From positions 213,649-277,648 of the forward strand of contig NZ_JAIOAA010000008.1 of NCBI RefSeq assembly GCF_019890675.1: 64,000 nt of DNA, in the 5' to 3' direction. Below are positions 40,474-49,380 of the stretch, piece after piece. Source of the stretch: Micromonospora sp. PLK6-60. GTDB taxonomy: Bacteria > Actinomycetota > Actinomycetes > Mycobacteriales > Micromonosporaceae. The position numbers were made by a program, and so were the translations under genes. The stretch's first letter is position 1, and the number at the start of each line of letters is the position of its first letter. The notes under the pieces are model-generated. The model did not search any database. It saw only the letters and a list, made by a program, of their open reading frames with translations, and was not told the origin of the DNA.

Positions 40474-41391
40474 CTACGAGCCGGAGCCGCCGAGCCCAAC
40501 CCTGACGTACTGGCGCGCATGAGCGATCGAGGCAATAACAATCACCCAGCCTTGAACCACGGTCAGGTTGTAAGTAGAGCTTCCCCCGAGGCTTCTTCCG
40601 AGCATCCACGAGGAGAGTGCGGACCATGCATTGGTCAGTGCGACGTTCTGCAGGCCCAGTCTCGGAAAGTTGCTGCCACTTCGCATCCCGGATCGATACA
40701 GGCCCTCGATGTCGTTGAACCGGGCGGCTTCCGGGACGGCCGTGATCAGCTGATGCAGCGAGTTGGCGACCGTCTGCTGATTGCCGCCGTTCCAGGTAGT
40801 CGGATTGGTGTTTCGGGAGAGGCTCAGAGTGGCGCCCCGGAAATCGGCCCATTGGGTCGTGGTGCCCTCCGGCGCGCTCACCCCGGCCGCCGGCCTGAGG
40901 CTGGTGTAGTTCCCCGAGAAGTAGAGCTGGTTCACGTGCGTGTTGATGCCGTCGAGATCACGGCGGTTGATCGTGCGGTTGAGCTGATTCTGCAGGTCAG
41001 TCACGTGATTGCTGAAGGCCCACGTCGTTCCGGCTCCGTTGGAGAATCCCCAGACGTACAGGTCTCGGGCGTTGATCCAAAGGTCGGCCCGCTCTCCCCA
41101 GTCGATCTGCAGCGTGACCCGGATCAGCGCCGCCTCTCGCTGCGTCCGCAACCCCCCGGTGCCGTCATGCCAGTTCGACGTGGCGTACCGTAGGTTGTTG
41201 ATGAAGCTCGAATACTCATTCATTGTCTGGTCGCTCGGCTGGCCGCGCAGATTGAAGTGAATGTGCGCGACCCAGTCCGTCGGCATGGATGCTGCGGCTG
41301 GCTGAGCGCCTGCGTTTACGCCGGCGACAAGCGCAAGCAATGACAAGGCGGATGCCAGTGCCGCGCGTACGGCGCTTCGTACTCTCTTCAT
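40474..41391 (-). CDS. Secreted ribosome-inactivating protein (ricin A-chain/Shiga-type N-glycosidase)
   Basis: A 305-residue protein with a signal peptide (ALASALSLLALVAGVNAGAQPAAA). The mature part has the RIP fold pattern: HIHFNLRGQPSDQTMNEYSS near the start and the active-site helix EAARFNDIEGLYRSGMRSG, with catalytic Glu and Arg spaced as in ricin (EAARFQYIEGEMR...), followed by an aligned Trp in NAWSALSSWM. Such enzymes remove one adenine from the sarcin-ricin loop of large-subunit rRNA. ATG 41391 follows AGGAAGA. It lies just outside the island repeats. Confidence 0.88.
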   Translation of the reverse strand: MKRVRSAVRAALASALSLLALVAGVNAGAQPAAASMPTDWVAHIHFNLRGQPSDQTMNEYSSFINNLRYATSNWHDGTGGLRTQREAALIRVTLQIDWGERADLWINARDLYVWGFSNGAGTTWAFSNHVTDLQNQLNRTINRRDLDGINTHVNQLYFSGNYTSLRPAAGVSAPEGTTTQWADFRGATLSLSRNTNPTTWNGGNQQTVANSLHQLITAVPEAARFNDIEGLYRSGMRSGSNFPRLGLQNVALTNAWSALSSWMLGRSLGGSSTYNLTVVQGWVIVIASIAHARQYVRVGLGGSGS

Positions 41392-41767
41392 TCTTCCTGC
41401 TCCGTCTCGGCGGGTCCCGGCCTTTGTGATTCCGGGGGTGCGAATCCGCACCCGCTGAGCGTAGGCGCAGTCCACTTTCTTTCTTGTTGAAGTCTTGTGG
41501 AACAGGTTCGCGAGGATGACACCGCCGCCCGCCCGGTCGTGAGAGTCATCACCCCCGGACGAGCGGGTGACGCGCGCGGCTGACAAGGGTCGGACCAGAA
41601 TCAGGGCCGACGGTTCGCGTCCGGTCGGCTGCATCACGAGGGAAGGCCCCCAGGTCCGGGGCTCTTTCCCCCGAGATCGGCACCCCTTCGGGGCTCATTT
41701 TCCCGGTCGCGTACAACCGTTTCCGGCGCGCTGCCGTCTGGAACGGTGAACCCAGGGAGGTGGCCGG
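41392..41767. other. Divergent upstream region of the RIP and sigma-factor genes
   Basis: About 375 bases with no credible gene. Contains promoters for both genes by position; a good AGGGAGG site precedes the sigma-factor start. No clear operator was recognised. Confidence 0.4.
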
Positions 41768-42283
41768 ATGCCGGACGCATCGGACCAGGAATACATCGAG
41801 TACGTGACGGCGCGCCTGCCGGCGCTGCGGCGGCTCGCGTACGGGCTCTGCGGTGACCGCCACCTGGCCGACGACCTGGTGCAGGAGACCGTCACCCGGC
41901 TCTATCTGCGCTGGGCGCGGATCGCCGAGGTCGAGCAGCTCGACGCGTACGTCCGTACGGTGCTGGTCCGGCATTTCGTGGACACCCGGCGGCGCGGCTG
42001 GTGGCGGGTGCACCTGTTCGGCGGGCCACCCGACGTGCGATCCACCGAGGACCGGGGCGTCGAGGAGCAGGCTGTGCTGCGCGACGCCCTGGCCAAGGTG
42101 CCGCCCCGCCAGCGGGCGGTGCTGGTGCTGCGTTTCCTGCACGACCTGCCGGTGGAGGAGGTGGCCCGGACGCTGGGCTGCTCGCCCGGCACGGTGAAGA
42201 GCCAGACCTCGCACGGCCTGGCGGCGATGCGACGGCTGCTCGGGGACCGCGAGCTGGCCGGCTGGACGGGAGGGGAGCGGTGA
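41768..42283 (+). CDS. ECF sigma factor, SigE/actinobacterial small type
   Basis: A 171-residue sigma-70 family member. Region 2 (LPALRRLAYGLCGDRHLADD, LVQETVTRLYLRW) and region 4 (LAKVPPRQRAVLVLRFLHDL, then EEVARTLGCSPGTVKSQTSH) are clear. It directs RNA polymerase to a specific promoter set. ATG 41768 follows AGGGAGG. The stop overlaps the next gene as GTGA, and that gene encodes a membrane protein of the kind that often controls such sigma factors. Confidence 0.92.
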   Translation: MPDASDQEYIEYVTARLPALRRLAYGLCGDRHLADDLVQETVTRLYLRWARIAEVEQLDAYVRTVLVRHFVDTRRRGWWRVHLFGGPPDVRSTEDRGVEEQAVLRDALAKVPPRQRAVLVLRFLHDLPVEEVARTLGCSPGTVKSQTSHGLAAMRRLLGDRELAGWTGGER

Positions 42284-43533
42284 GCATGAGGACCGATGAC
42301 GAACACGTCGCCGACCGGCTGCGGTGGCTGGACGACGAGCCGGCCGGCCCGTCCCGGGTCGACCTGTCGGGGGCGATCCGGGAGGCCCGCCGGCGGCGGC
42401 GCAACCGGCGGGTGGCGGCGGCCGGGGCGGCGGCGCTGGGGGTGCTGGCGATGGCGGCGCTGCCGGCGGTGCTGGGCGGCGACGGCCGGGCGGCGCCCGC
42501 GCCGGCCGCGAACCCCAGCCCGTCGAGGCCGGTGCCGACCGGTCCGTGGCAGGGGGTGTGCACGGTCACCCTGCTGCCCTTGCCGGACGACCCGCGGGGC
42601 GCGGTCACCGGCGGCGACCCGGACGGCCGGTGGCTGGTCGGCCGCCGGGCCCCGCAGGAGCCGAACCGGACGGAGTACGGCCTGCTGATCTGGGCAGGGG
42701 ACCAGGTCCGGGAGGTCGAGCTGCCGGGCTCGATGCAGAAGTTGGCCGACGTGAACCGGGCGGGCCTGGCGGTGGGCTCGTCGGTGGCGGGCGGCGGAAA
42801 GGTGCGGGCGTGGGCGGTGCGTGACGGTGAGGTCATCGGCCTGCCCGGGGAGACGTCCGTGGCGGCGTTGGGCGTCAACGACGCCGGCCGGATCGTCGGC
42901 TATCGCGCGCTGGGGGCCGTCTGGGAGCCGGGGGCCCGGCAACTGCCGGTGGTCTGGGACTCGTACCGGAGCCAGCCGGTCGACCTGCCACTGCCCGGCC
43001 CGCGGTGGGAGGGCACGGCCGTCGGCATCGACGAGGACGGCACCATCCTGGGCGCGATGTCCGAGGGGCCGGGGGATCAGCCCCTCCGGGCGGTGGTGTG
43101 GCGTCCCGGCGCCACCCGACCCGAGGTGCTGCCGTTGCCGCAGGTGCCCGGCGGGACGGCGTCCCGGTTCCTGTCCCTGTCGTTGGCCGGTGGCTGGGTG
43201 ACCGGCATCGCCGAACGCGACACCGAGGTGGTCCCCCGCGACGGCCTGCACCGGTATCCGGTGCGGATCGACCTGCGGACCGGGCGGGCGGACGTACTGA
43301 AGGGTGACTTCTGGTCCGGGACCGGCAACGGTTGGGGCTGGCTGGCCGGTTGGATCGCCGAGGACGTCCCCGGCGTGATCACCGACACGGGGTCGGTGAA
43401 GCTGCCCGTGCCGGACGGCTGGCGCGGCGAGCGGCAGGGCGGGGTGACCAGTTTCAGCGACGACGGCCGGGTGATCGGCGGGTATCTCGAATCCGACGAC
43501 CAGGTCCGGCCGGTGCGCTGGACCTGCCGGTGA
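42280..43533 (+). CDS. Membrane protein with extracytoplasmic repeat domain, sigma-factor partner
   Basis: A 417-residue protein: short cytoplasmic N-terminus (DDEHVADRLRWLDDEPAGPS), one membrane segment (RVAAAGAAALGVLAMAALPA), then an external domain of about 330 residues with repeated short strands such as ALGVNDAGRIVGYRA and AVGIDEDGTILGAMS, typical of HAF-type propeller repeats. It starts at GTG 42280 overlapping the sigma stop. An anti-sigma or sensory role is inferred from position and topology. Confidence 0.75.
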   Translation: MSMRTDDEHVADRLRWLDDEPAGPSRVDLSGAIREARRRRRNRRVAAAGAAALGVLAMAALPAVLGGDGRAAPAPAANPSPSRPVPTGPWQGVCTVTLLPLPDDPRGAVTGGDPDGRWLVGRRAPQEPNRTEYGLLIWAGDQVREVELPGSMQKLADVNRAGLAVGSSVAGGGKVRAWAVRDGEVIGLPGETSVAALGVNDAGRIVGYRALGAVWEPGARQLPVVWDSYRSQPVDLPLPGPRWEGTAVGIDEDGTILGAMSEGPGDQPLRAVVWRPGATRPEVLPLPQVPGGTASRFLSLSLAGGWVTGIAERDTEVVPRDGLHRYPVRIDLRTGRADVLKGDFWSGTGNGWGWLAGWIAEDVPGVITDTGSVKLPVPDGWRGERQGGVTSFSDDGRVIGGYLESDDQVRPVRWTCR

Positions 43534-43570
43534 CCGGTGCGGGGGCGGTCCAGGACCGCCCCCGCACCGG
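43534..43570. terminator. 18-pair palindromic hairpin between convergent genes
   Basis: Arms CCGGTGCGGGGGCGGTCC and GGACCGCCCCCGCACCGG flank a single A. Confidence 0.8.
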
Positions 43571-43640
43571 AGGCCGTTCGGCGTGACCGGCGGAGGTCAC
43601 CTCCGGCCCCGGACCGCCGCCGGTCACGGCTGACCGGGGA

Positions 43641-45074
43641 TCAGCTGGCGGGCTTGCCGAACCAGCGGGCGAGCTGGCCGTCCAGGTCCTGCTGATCGTC
43701 GCCGATCCAGGCGACGTGGCCGTCGGGGCGGAGCAGGACGCCCGGAACATCCAGTACCGCGGTGGGATCCGCGAGGTGGTCGACCCGGTCCGACCAGCCG
43801 CCCACCGTCAGCCGTTCGGTGCGGTCCAGCAGCAGGCCACGGCCGCGATGCAGCAGACCGTAGAGGCGGCCCTGGTGCACGTCGAGGTCGGGCAGGCGGC
43901 GGCCGAGCAGGTCGGGGCCCGCGCCGAAGTCGTAGCGGACGCCGATCGCGGTGATCTTCTCGAACAGGTGGCGGTTCACCTCGTCGAAGTCCATCAGCTC
44001 GGTGAGCAGCCTGCGCACGGCCTGCGGGCCCGCGCCGGTGGAGAGCAGTTCCGTCTGGGCGCGGGTGTTCTCCAGCACGTCCTGGGCCACCGGGTGACGT
44101 TCGGCCTGGTAGGTGTCCAGCAGCGGGTCCGGTGCCCAGCCACGGATCTGGGCGGCCAGCTTCCAGCCGAGGTTGACCGCGTCCTGAACGCCGAGGTTGA
44201 GGCCCTGCCCGCCGATGGGTGGATGGATGTGCGCGGCGTCGCCGGCCAGCAGCACCCGCCCGACCCGGTACCGTTCGGCCAGCCGGGTGGCATCGCCGAA
44301 GCGGGACAGCCAGCGCGGGGAGTGCACGCCGAAATCGGTGCCGGCGATGGCCCGTAACTGCTGCCGGAAATCCTCCAGCGTGGGCGGCTCCGCGCGGTCA
44401 CTCACTCCGGCGGCGGGGACCACCACGCTGTAGGCCCCGTCCGCGAAGGGCCGGAGCCAGAATCGCTGCTGGGTCTGCCGGATCTCGGCCACCCTGGCGG
44501 CGAGTTCCTCCGGTGGCACCCCCACTTTCATCTCGCCCATCAGCGTCTCGGTCCGCGCCGGCTCGCCGGGGAAGCCGACGCCGAGCAGCTTGCGCACCGT
44601 ACTGCGCGCGCCGTCGCAGCCGACGAGATAGCGCGCCCGCAGCCGTTCCCCGTCGGCCAGCTCGACGGTCACCCCGTCGTCGTCCTGCGCGAGACCGGCC
44701 ACCGAACTACCGCGCCGGACCCGCGCACCCAACGCGATCGCATGCTCTTCGAGCAGCCGGACGACGACCGGCTGCGGGATGCCGAGCAGATAGCCGTACG
44801 CGGGATCCAGGCCCTCGGGCGCGGGTTTGGCGATGGCGGCGAAGAGGCCGGCGGCCGGACGCCGCCGTCCGCGTTCGAGCAGGCGGTCCAGCAGCCCGCG
44901 CATGGCCATCAGCTCGATGCTGCGCACGTGCAGACTGACAATGCGAATGTACGACTCGGGCTCGGTCTCCTTCTCCAGGACGAGTACCCGTACATCGTGC
45001 AGCCGCAACTCGGCGGCGAGCATCGCGCCGGTCGGCCCGCACCCGGCAATGATCACATCAAACGAAGAGTCCAT
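43641..45074 (-). CDS. rox: Rifampicin monooxygenase-like FAD enzyme
   Basis: A 477-residue class A flavoprotein. FAD-binding GxGxxG in VIIAGCGPTGAMLAAELRL, the DG segment in LVGCDGARSTVRKLLGVGFP, and VLLAGDAAHIHPPIGGQGLN. The C-terminal thioredoxin-like part ends GHVAWIGDDQQDLDGQL. The whole chain closely matches Rox as I remember it (FGVHSPRWLSRFGDATRLAE, ITAIGVRYDFG), which hydroxylates rifamycins at the naphthyl group and linearises them. ATG 45074 gives the usual length of about 475. The ribosome binding site is weak. Confidence 0.85.
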   Translation of the reverse strand: MDSSFDVIIAGCGPTGAMLAAELRLHDVRVLVLEKETEPESYIRIVSLHVRSIELMAMRGLLDRLLERGRRRPAAGLFAAIAKPAPEGLDPAYGYLLGIPQPVVVRLLEEHAIALGARVRRGSSVAGLAQDDDGVTVELADGERLRARYLVGCDGARSTVRKLLGVGFPGEPARTETLMGEMKVGVPPEELAARVAEIRQTQQRFWLRPFADGAYSVVVPAAGVSDRAEPPTLEDFRQQLRAIAGTDFGVHSPRWLSRFGDATRLAERYRVGRVLLAGDAAHIHPPIGGQGLNLGVQDAVNLGWKLAAQIRGWAPDPLLDTYQAERHPVAQDVLENTRAQTELLSTGAGPQAVRRLLTELMDFDEVNRHLFEKITAIGVRYDFGAGPDLLGRRLPDLDVHQGRLYGLLHRGRGLLLDRTERLTVGGWSDRVDHLADPTAVLDVPGVLLRPDGHVAWIGDDQQDLDGQLARWFGKPAS

Positions 45075-45337
45075 CGGTGTTGCCCTTCGGGAGTGCCTTG
45101 ATGGCGAGACGCTCCCGGCGACACCTACGTCGATCGCCCTACCGTGACGGGAAGGGGGAGCACCCACATCGATATCAGTTTCATGGGTCTCACCTCCTCG
45201 GGCCGGGTCACGGGCAGCAGCCGGAAGCTACTGGTCCGCGCCTCATCGCGTCCAGCGATTTATCCGCCACCTGCGCCCAGCGCCGCGACGGGGACGCGCC
45301 TGCCGTCCCGGCTGCGCGGCCCGTCGCGGGGCCCGGA

Positions 45338-46150
45338 CTAGCGGTAGCTGATGTCCGACGACGCGTACCGGCAGTACGTGCCGTCGGCGCCGCTGCCGGT
45401 CTTGGTGGGTTCCTTGCCGGTGTTGTTGCCCGTGTACCGGTCGCAGATGGAGATCTTCCTGCTGCTGTCGCCGTAGATGGTGATGCCCGAGAACGTCGCG
45501 GTGTCGCCGTAGTTGGTGTTGATGCCGGCCAGCGCCGAACCGGGTGCGGTAACGGTGACGTTCTGGATGGCGACGGTCCGCTTGTACTGGGTCTTGCAGT
45601 TGCCGCACGACCGGTACAGCTTGCCGAAGTTGCTGACGTCGAAGTTCTTGATGGTCAGCTTGCCGCCGCCGTTGTGCTGGAACACCTTGTCGGAGGCGGC
45701 CCGGGCGCCGCCGCCGTCCACCGTGTAGGTGGCCGAGGAGCCGCCCTTGAAGGTGGCGGCGTCCTCGCCGACGTCTTCCCACCACACGTTGACAAGCGTG
45801 CAGCTGCCCTTGCAGTGGATGCCGTCGGCGGCCGGCGAGCCGATGATCAGGTTCCTGACCGTCGCGCCGTCGGCCAGCTCGAAGAGCGGCTTCTGGCTCT
45901 CGCTCTGGCCGCCGTCGCCCATGGCGCCACCGGCCTTGTATCGCGCCAGGCCGAAGTCCCGGGTGCCGCTGATCGACTGGGTGCTGGTCACGGTCGTGGT
46001 GCTCGTGGCGGTCGGCCAGCTGGCGGCCTGGGCGCCGGTCTGGGTGACGACCAGGCCGGTGGCGACGAGTCCCACGGTGGCGAGCGGCAGCAGGGCGCGC
46101 CGCCACCACCGCCGGCGGGGTGGCGGGGTGTCGTTCTCACGCTTGGTCAC
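45338..46150 (-). CDS. Secreted pectate lyase, PL3 family
   Basis: A 270-residue exported enzyme. Signal peptide (ALLPLATVGLVATGLVVTQTGAQA). The PL3 parallel beta-helix is visible: KPLFELADGATVRNLIIGS, PAADGIHCKGSCTLVNVWWE, DVGEDAATFKGGSSATYTVD, ASDKVFQHNGGGKLTIKNFD and FGKLYRSCGNCKTQYKR, with conserved Asp and cysteines. It cleaves polygalacturonate by beta-elimination with Ca2+. GTG 46150 follows TGGAGGA. It lies beside the PL1 lyase and the uronate genes. Confidence 0.92.
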   Translation of the reverse strand: MTKRENDTPPPRRRWWRRALLPLATVGLVATGLVVTQTGAQAASWPTATSTTTVTSTQSISGTRDFGLARYKAGGAMGDGGQSESQKPLFELADGATVRNLIIGSPAADGIHCKGSCTLVNVWWEDVGEDAATFKGGSSATYTVDGGGARAASDKVFQHNGGGKLTIKNFDVSNFGKLYRSCGNCKTQYKRTVAIQNVTVTAPGSALAGINTNYGDTATFSGITIYGDSSRKISICDRYTGNNTGKEPTKTGSGADGTYCRYASSDISYR

Positions 46151-46244
46151 GGGTCCTCCAGGTGCGGTCGAGGGGACGGGCGCCGGCCGGGTGGCCGGGC
46201 GGTGGGATCAGGTGGTGCGGTGGCCGGTCCGGTGGGCGGCGGGC

Positions 46245-47588
46245 TCAGGCCGGCAGCCGGTCGGCGCCGGCGAGCAGCCGGACCACGGGCGGCACCAGCG
46301 GGGCCGGCAGGACCGGGCCGGCGCGCAGCACCGGCGTCCAGCCGGCGTCGGCGCCGAGATCCGGGTCGTGCTCCGCGTTGTACGCCCCGACCAGGTCGAC
46401 CGGGCGGGCCGGCCGGGCGCCGGTACGCACCCAGTTGCCGGTGGTGGTGATCGCCGTACCGCCCCAGTCGTGGATCAGGTCGGCCGGGGATATCCCGGCG
46501 CCGAGGTCGAAGAAGTTGTGCTCGGCGTGGATTGCCGACTGCACGCCGACGCCGAGGGCGTACTCGAAGTCGGGCCCGGCGAGCCGGTAGTGGTTGTTGT
46601 AGACGTCGACCTGGCCGAACCGCACCCGGGGCAGCCGTTGCAGGACACCGTCGAAGACGTTGTGGTGCACGGTCACCCTGAGCCGGCCCACGTCCGGCCC
46701 GACGGTGTTGGACGAGCCGATGAGCATCAGCTTGTCCCGACCGACGAACCGGTTGAACGAGGCGGTCACCAGGCTGGCGGTGTGCGTGATGTCCAGCGAC
46801 CCGTCGTGCACCTGGTACGGCCGGCCGAAGTAGAGCGGCTGGTCACGGTCCGGGTTGGCGCCGTCGGTGAACGTGTTGTGGTCCACCCAGACGTGCTCGC
46901 TGCGGCGGACCGAGATGTGGTCGTACTGGGAGTTCCAGTTGCCGGTGTCGCCGTCGGTGGGCGACCAGGCCGGGAAGCAGTCGTGCGCGTCGTCGAAGGT
47001 GAGATTGCGGATGATCACGTTGGGTGCGGTGTCGACCATCAGGGTCAGCCCGGTCAGCCGGGCGCCGGCGCGGCCGATGATCGTGGTGTTGGGGCCGACG
47101 TTGATCTGGGTCTGCCGGGTCTGGTTGGCCACCGACCGGACCCGGGCCTCCTCCAGCGGGCCGGTGGGGTTGCTCCGCCCCCAGACCGCCGGGTCGTCGG
47201 TGGCCAGGTAGGCGTCCAGCGAGTAGCCGGGGTCGGCCAGGTCGGCGCAGCCCAGCAGGGTGCCGTCGGCGGCGGAGAAGCCGTTCACCTCGCCGTCCAC
47301 CACGATCAGTTTGGGGGTGGCGTTGCCGCGGTTGGTGGCGTTGTCACCGCCCAGCGCCCGGACCAGCCCGGCCCGGTCGGACACCACGTACACCTGGTCG
47401 GCGGTCGCGGCCGCGCCACCGGTGGTGCCGCCGGCCGCGGCGGCCCAGCCGTCGTTCGGCGGCAGCACCTGCCGGGCCAGGGACCAGGTGGTGGCCGGCG
47501 CTCGATCGGTGGCGGCGCTCGCGCCGCCCGCGCTCGCGGTCACCAGTGCGACCGCGAGCACCGCCGTGGCCGTTGTGCCACATCGCAT
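46245..47588 (-). CDS. Secreted pectate lyase, PL1 family
   Basis: A 447-residue exported enzyme. Signal peptide (AVLAVALVTASAGGASA). PL1 beta-helix with Ca2+ and catalytic motifs: NVIIRNLTFDDAHDCFPAWS, SEHVWVDHNTFTDG (vWiDH motif), and LQRLPRVRFGQVDVYNNHY, where the arginine corresponds to the catalytic base. It cuts pectate to unsaturated oligogalacturonides. ATG 47588 follows GGAGTG. A CGGAAAA/TTTTCCG inverted repeat lies about 45 bases upstream. Confidence 0.92.
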   Translation of the reverse strand: MRCGTTATAVLAVALVTASAGGASAATDRAPATTWSLARQVLPPNDGWAAAAGGTTGGAAATADQVYVVSDRAGLVRALGGDNATNRGNATPKLIVVDGEVNGFSAADGTLLGCADLADPGYSLDAYLATDDPAVWGRSNPTGPLEEARVRSVANQTRQTQINVGPNTTIIGRAGARLTGLTLMVDTAPNVIIRNLTFDDAHDCFPAWSPTDGDTGNWNSQYDHISVRRSEHVWVDHNTFTDGANPDRDQPLYFGRPYQVHDGSLDITHTASLVTASFNRFVGRDKLMLIGSSNTVGPDVGRLRVTVHHNVFDGVLQRLPRVRFGQVDVYNNHYRLAGPDFEYALGVGVQSAIHAEHNFFDLGAGISPADLIHDWGGTAITTTGNWVRTGARPARPVDLVGAYNAEHDPDLGADAGWTPVLRAGPVLPAPLVPPVVRLLAGADRLPA

Positions 47589-47630
47589 TCTGCACACTCC
47601 GGAAGGCGTCGTCCGACATCGGTATCGCCA

Positions 47631-47650
47631 CGGAAAAGAAATGTTTTCCG
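47631..47650. promoter_or_regulatory. Inverted repeat upstream of the PL1 pectate lyase
   Basis: CGGAAAA-GAAATG-TTTTCCG. Related in sequence to the palindrome before the deacetylase at 38834, so one regulator may see both. Confidence 0.5.
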
Positions 47651-47862
47651 CTCTTCGAACGTAGGCAATCAATGTGACGACGGTCAATGCAATGAATGTG
47701 CAGGTATTTTGCAGTCGTTTTGGGCGAGGTGGAATTTCCGGACCGGCTCCAGGGGCTATTCAGCCCTTCGGTCCGAATTGGTCGCGCCGCTTCCGGCGGT
47801 CGTTTGCATCGTCGTGCGCAGCCGGCCGGGTCAGCGCGGGCACCTCCCTTCCGCCGGATGAC

Positions 47863-49380
47863 TCATGCCGCCCTCGCCAGGGTCCCCAGCACGCCGTACC
47901 GGTCCAGTTCGGTGAGCCAGCCGGTGACCGCCGAGCGCACCCCGTCGTCACCGGACAGCTCGGGCGGAAACACCTCCGCCAGCCCGAAGAGCGCGTCCGC
48001 GACCCCGGTCGGGGTGTCGGGGGCCGCGCGCAGCCGGGCCCGGATCCGGCCGGCCAGCGGATCGTCCAGCGGCAACTGAGCGCCGTCGTCGGCCCGGCCC
48101 CGGGCGAACCGCATCCACGCCGCCACCACCAGCGCCGACCAGTGCGCCGGCCGGCCCCCGGCCCGCAGGTCGGCGACGGTGTGCAGGATCCGCTGCGGCA
48201 GCTTCTGCGACCCGTCCATCGCCACCTGGAGGGCCCGGTACCGGATGGCCGGGTTGGCGAACCGGGCCAGCGCCTCGGCGCCGTAGTCGACCACCGAGAT
48301 GCCCGCCGGCGGCCGGAAGCTGGCCGCCACGTCCTGCGCCACCAGCCGGTGCAGCACGGTCGCCAGGTGCGGCACCGCCAGCGCGTCGGCGATGGTCTCC
48401 CGGCCGGCGAGCGCGCCCAGGTAGGCGATGGCCGAGTGCACGCCGTTGAGGGTGCGCAACTTCAGCCGTTCCCACGGGCCCGCGTCCGTGGTCAACACCG
48501 CGCCGGCCCGCTCCCACCGGGGGCGACCGGCCGGGAAGCGGTCCTCGATGACCCACTGCCGGTACGGCTCGGCGGTCACCGCCGCCAGATCGGCCACCCC
48601 CAGCGCCCGGCCGGCGACGGCGAGGGTGTCCGGCGTACTGGCCGGCACGATCCGGTCCACCATGGTGCCGGGGAACGTCACCCGGTCGGCGACCCACCCG
48701 GCCAGCCGGTCCGGCGTCCGTGCCGCCCTGATCACCGCATCGACCAGGCCGGCCAGCCGGCGCCCGTTCGCCGGCAGGTTGTCGCAGCTGACCAGCGCGA
48801 TCGGGCCCGCGTCGGCGACGGCCCGGGCGAGCAGCCCGCGCAGCAGCAGCCCCGGCACGGTCACCGGAGGTCGGTCGGTGGCCAGGTCGGCGGCCAGCTC
48901 CCGGTCCGGGCGCAGCCGGCCGGTGACCGAATCGAGCTGGTACGCCTTCTCCGTCACGGTGAGCGTGACCACCCGGATCGCCGGATCGGCGAGCAGGGCC
49001 ACCACCGCGGCCGGATCGCTCGCGGCGTGTCGTACCGCCCTGAGCGCGCCCACCACCTGGGTGTGGCTGCCGGCGGCGGACGTGGTGGTCACGCTGAACA
49101 GGCCGTCCTGGGCGGCCAGCGCGTCCAGCACGGCACGGCTGCGCGGCGCGACCCCGACGACGCCCCAGTCGCCGCCCGCGGCGGCCACCGCCGCCTCGGT
49201 GTAGACCGCCTGGTGGGCCCGGTGGAACGCGCTGAGCCCCAGGTGGACGATCCCGGCCGGCACGTCACCCGGGCGCAGCAGCGGCCGGCTCGACTCGGGC
49301 ACCCGGGACAGGGTGGCCAGCCCCAACCGGGGTGCGCCGGGGCCCTCCGCCGGCCGGCCGGCGCCGACGGTCACCGCCAT
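47863..49380 (-). CDS. uxuB: Mannitol dehydrogenase-family oxidoreductase (fructuronate/tagaturonate reductase-like)
   Basis: A 505-residue polyol dehydrogenase. Family features: VHLGLSAFHRAHQAVYTEAA, VTLTVTEKAYQL, VSCDNLPANGRRL, VTFPGTMVDRIVPASTP and the catalytic Lys region ERLKLRTLNGVHSAIAYLG. UxuB/UxaB enzymes reduce fructuronate or tagaturonate to mannonate or altronate with NADH. ATG 49380 overlaps the upstream dehydratase by ten bases. It is the last gene of the uxaC-dehydratase-uxuB operon. Confidence 0.87.
   Translation of the reverse strand: MAVTVGAGRPAEGPGAPRLGLATLSRVPESSRPLLRPGDVPAGIVHLGLSAFHRAHQAVYTEAAVAAAGGDWGVVGVAPRSRAVLDALAAQDGLFSVTTTSAAGSHTQVVGALRAVRHAASDPAAVVALLADPAIRVVTLTVTEKAYQLDSVTGRLRPDRELAADLATDRPPVTVPGLLLRGLLARAVADAGPIALVSCDNLPANGRRLAGLVDAVIRAARTPDRLAGWVADRVTFPGTMVDRIVPASTPDTLAVAGRALGVADLAAVTAEPYRQWVIEDRFPAGRPRWERAGAVLTTDAGPWERLKLRTLNGVHSAIAYLGALAGRETIADALAVPHLATVLHRLVAQDVAASFRPPAGISVVDYGAEALARFANPAIRYRALQVAMDGSQKLPQRILHTVADLRAGGRPAHWSALVVAAWMRFARGRADDGAQLPLDDPLAGRIRARLRAAPDTPTGVADALFGLAEVFPPELSGDDGVRSAVTGWLTELDRYGVLGTLARAA

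Noticed and set aside
45729..47861. A 710-codon plus-strand frame across both pectate lyases.
   Set aside because: Antisense shadow of two genes with signal peptides and catalytic motifs.
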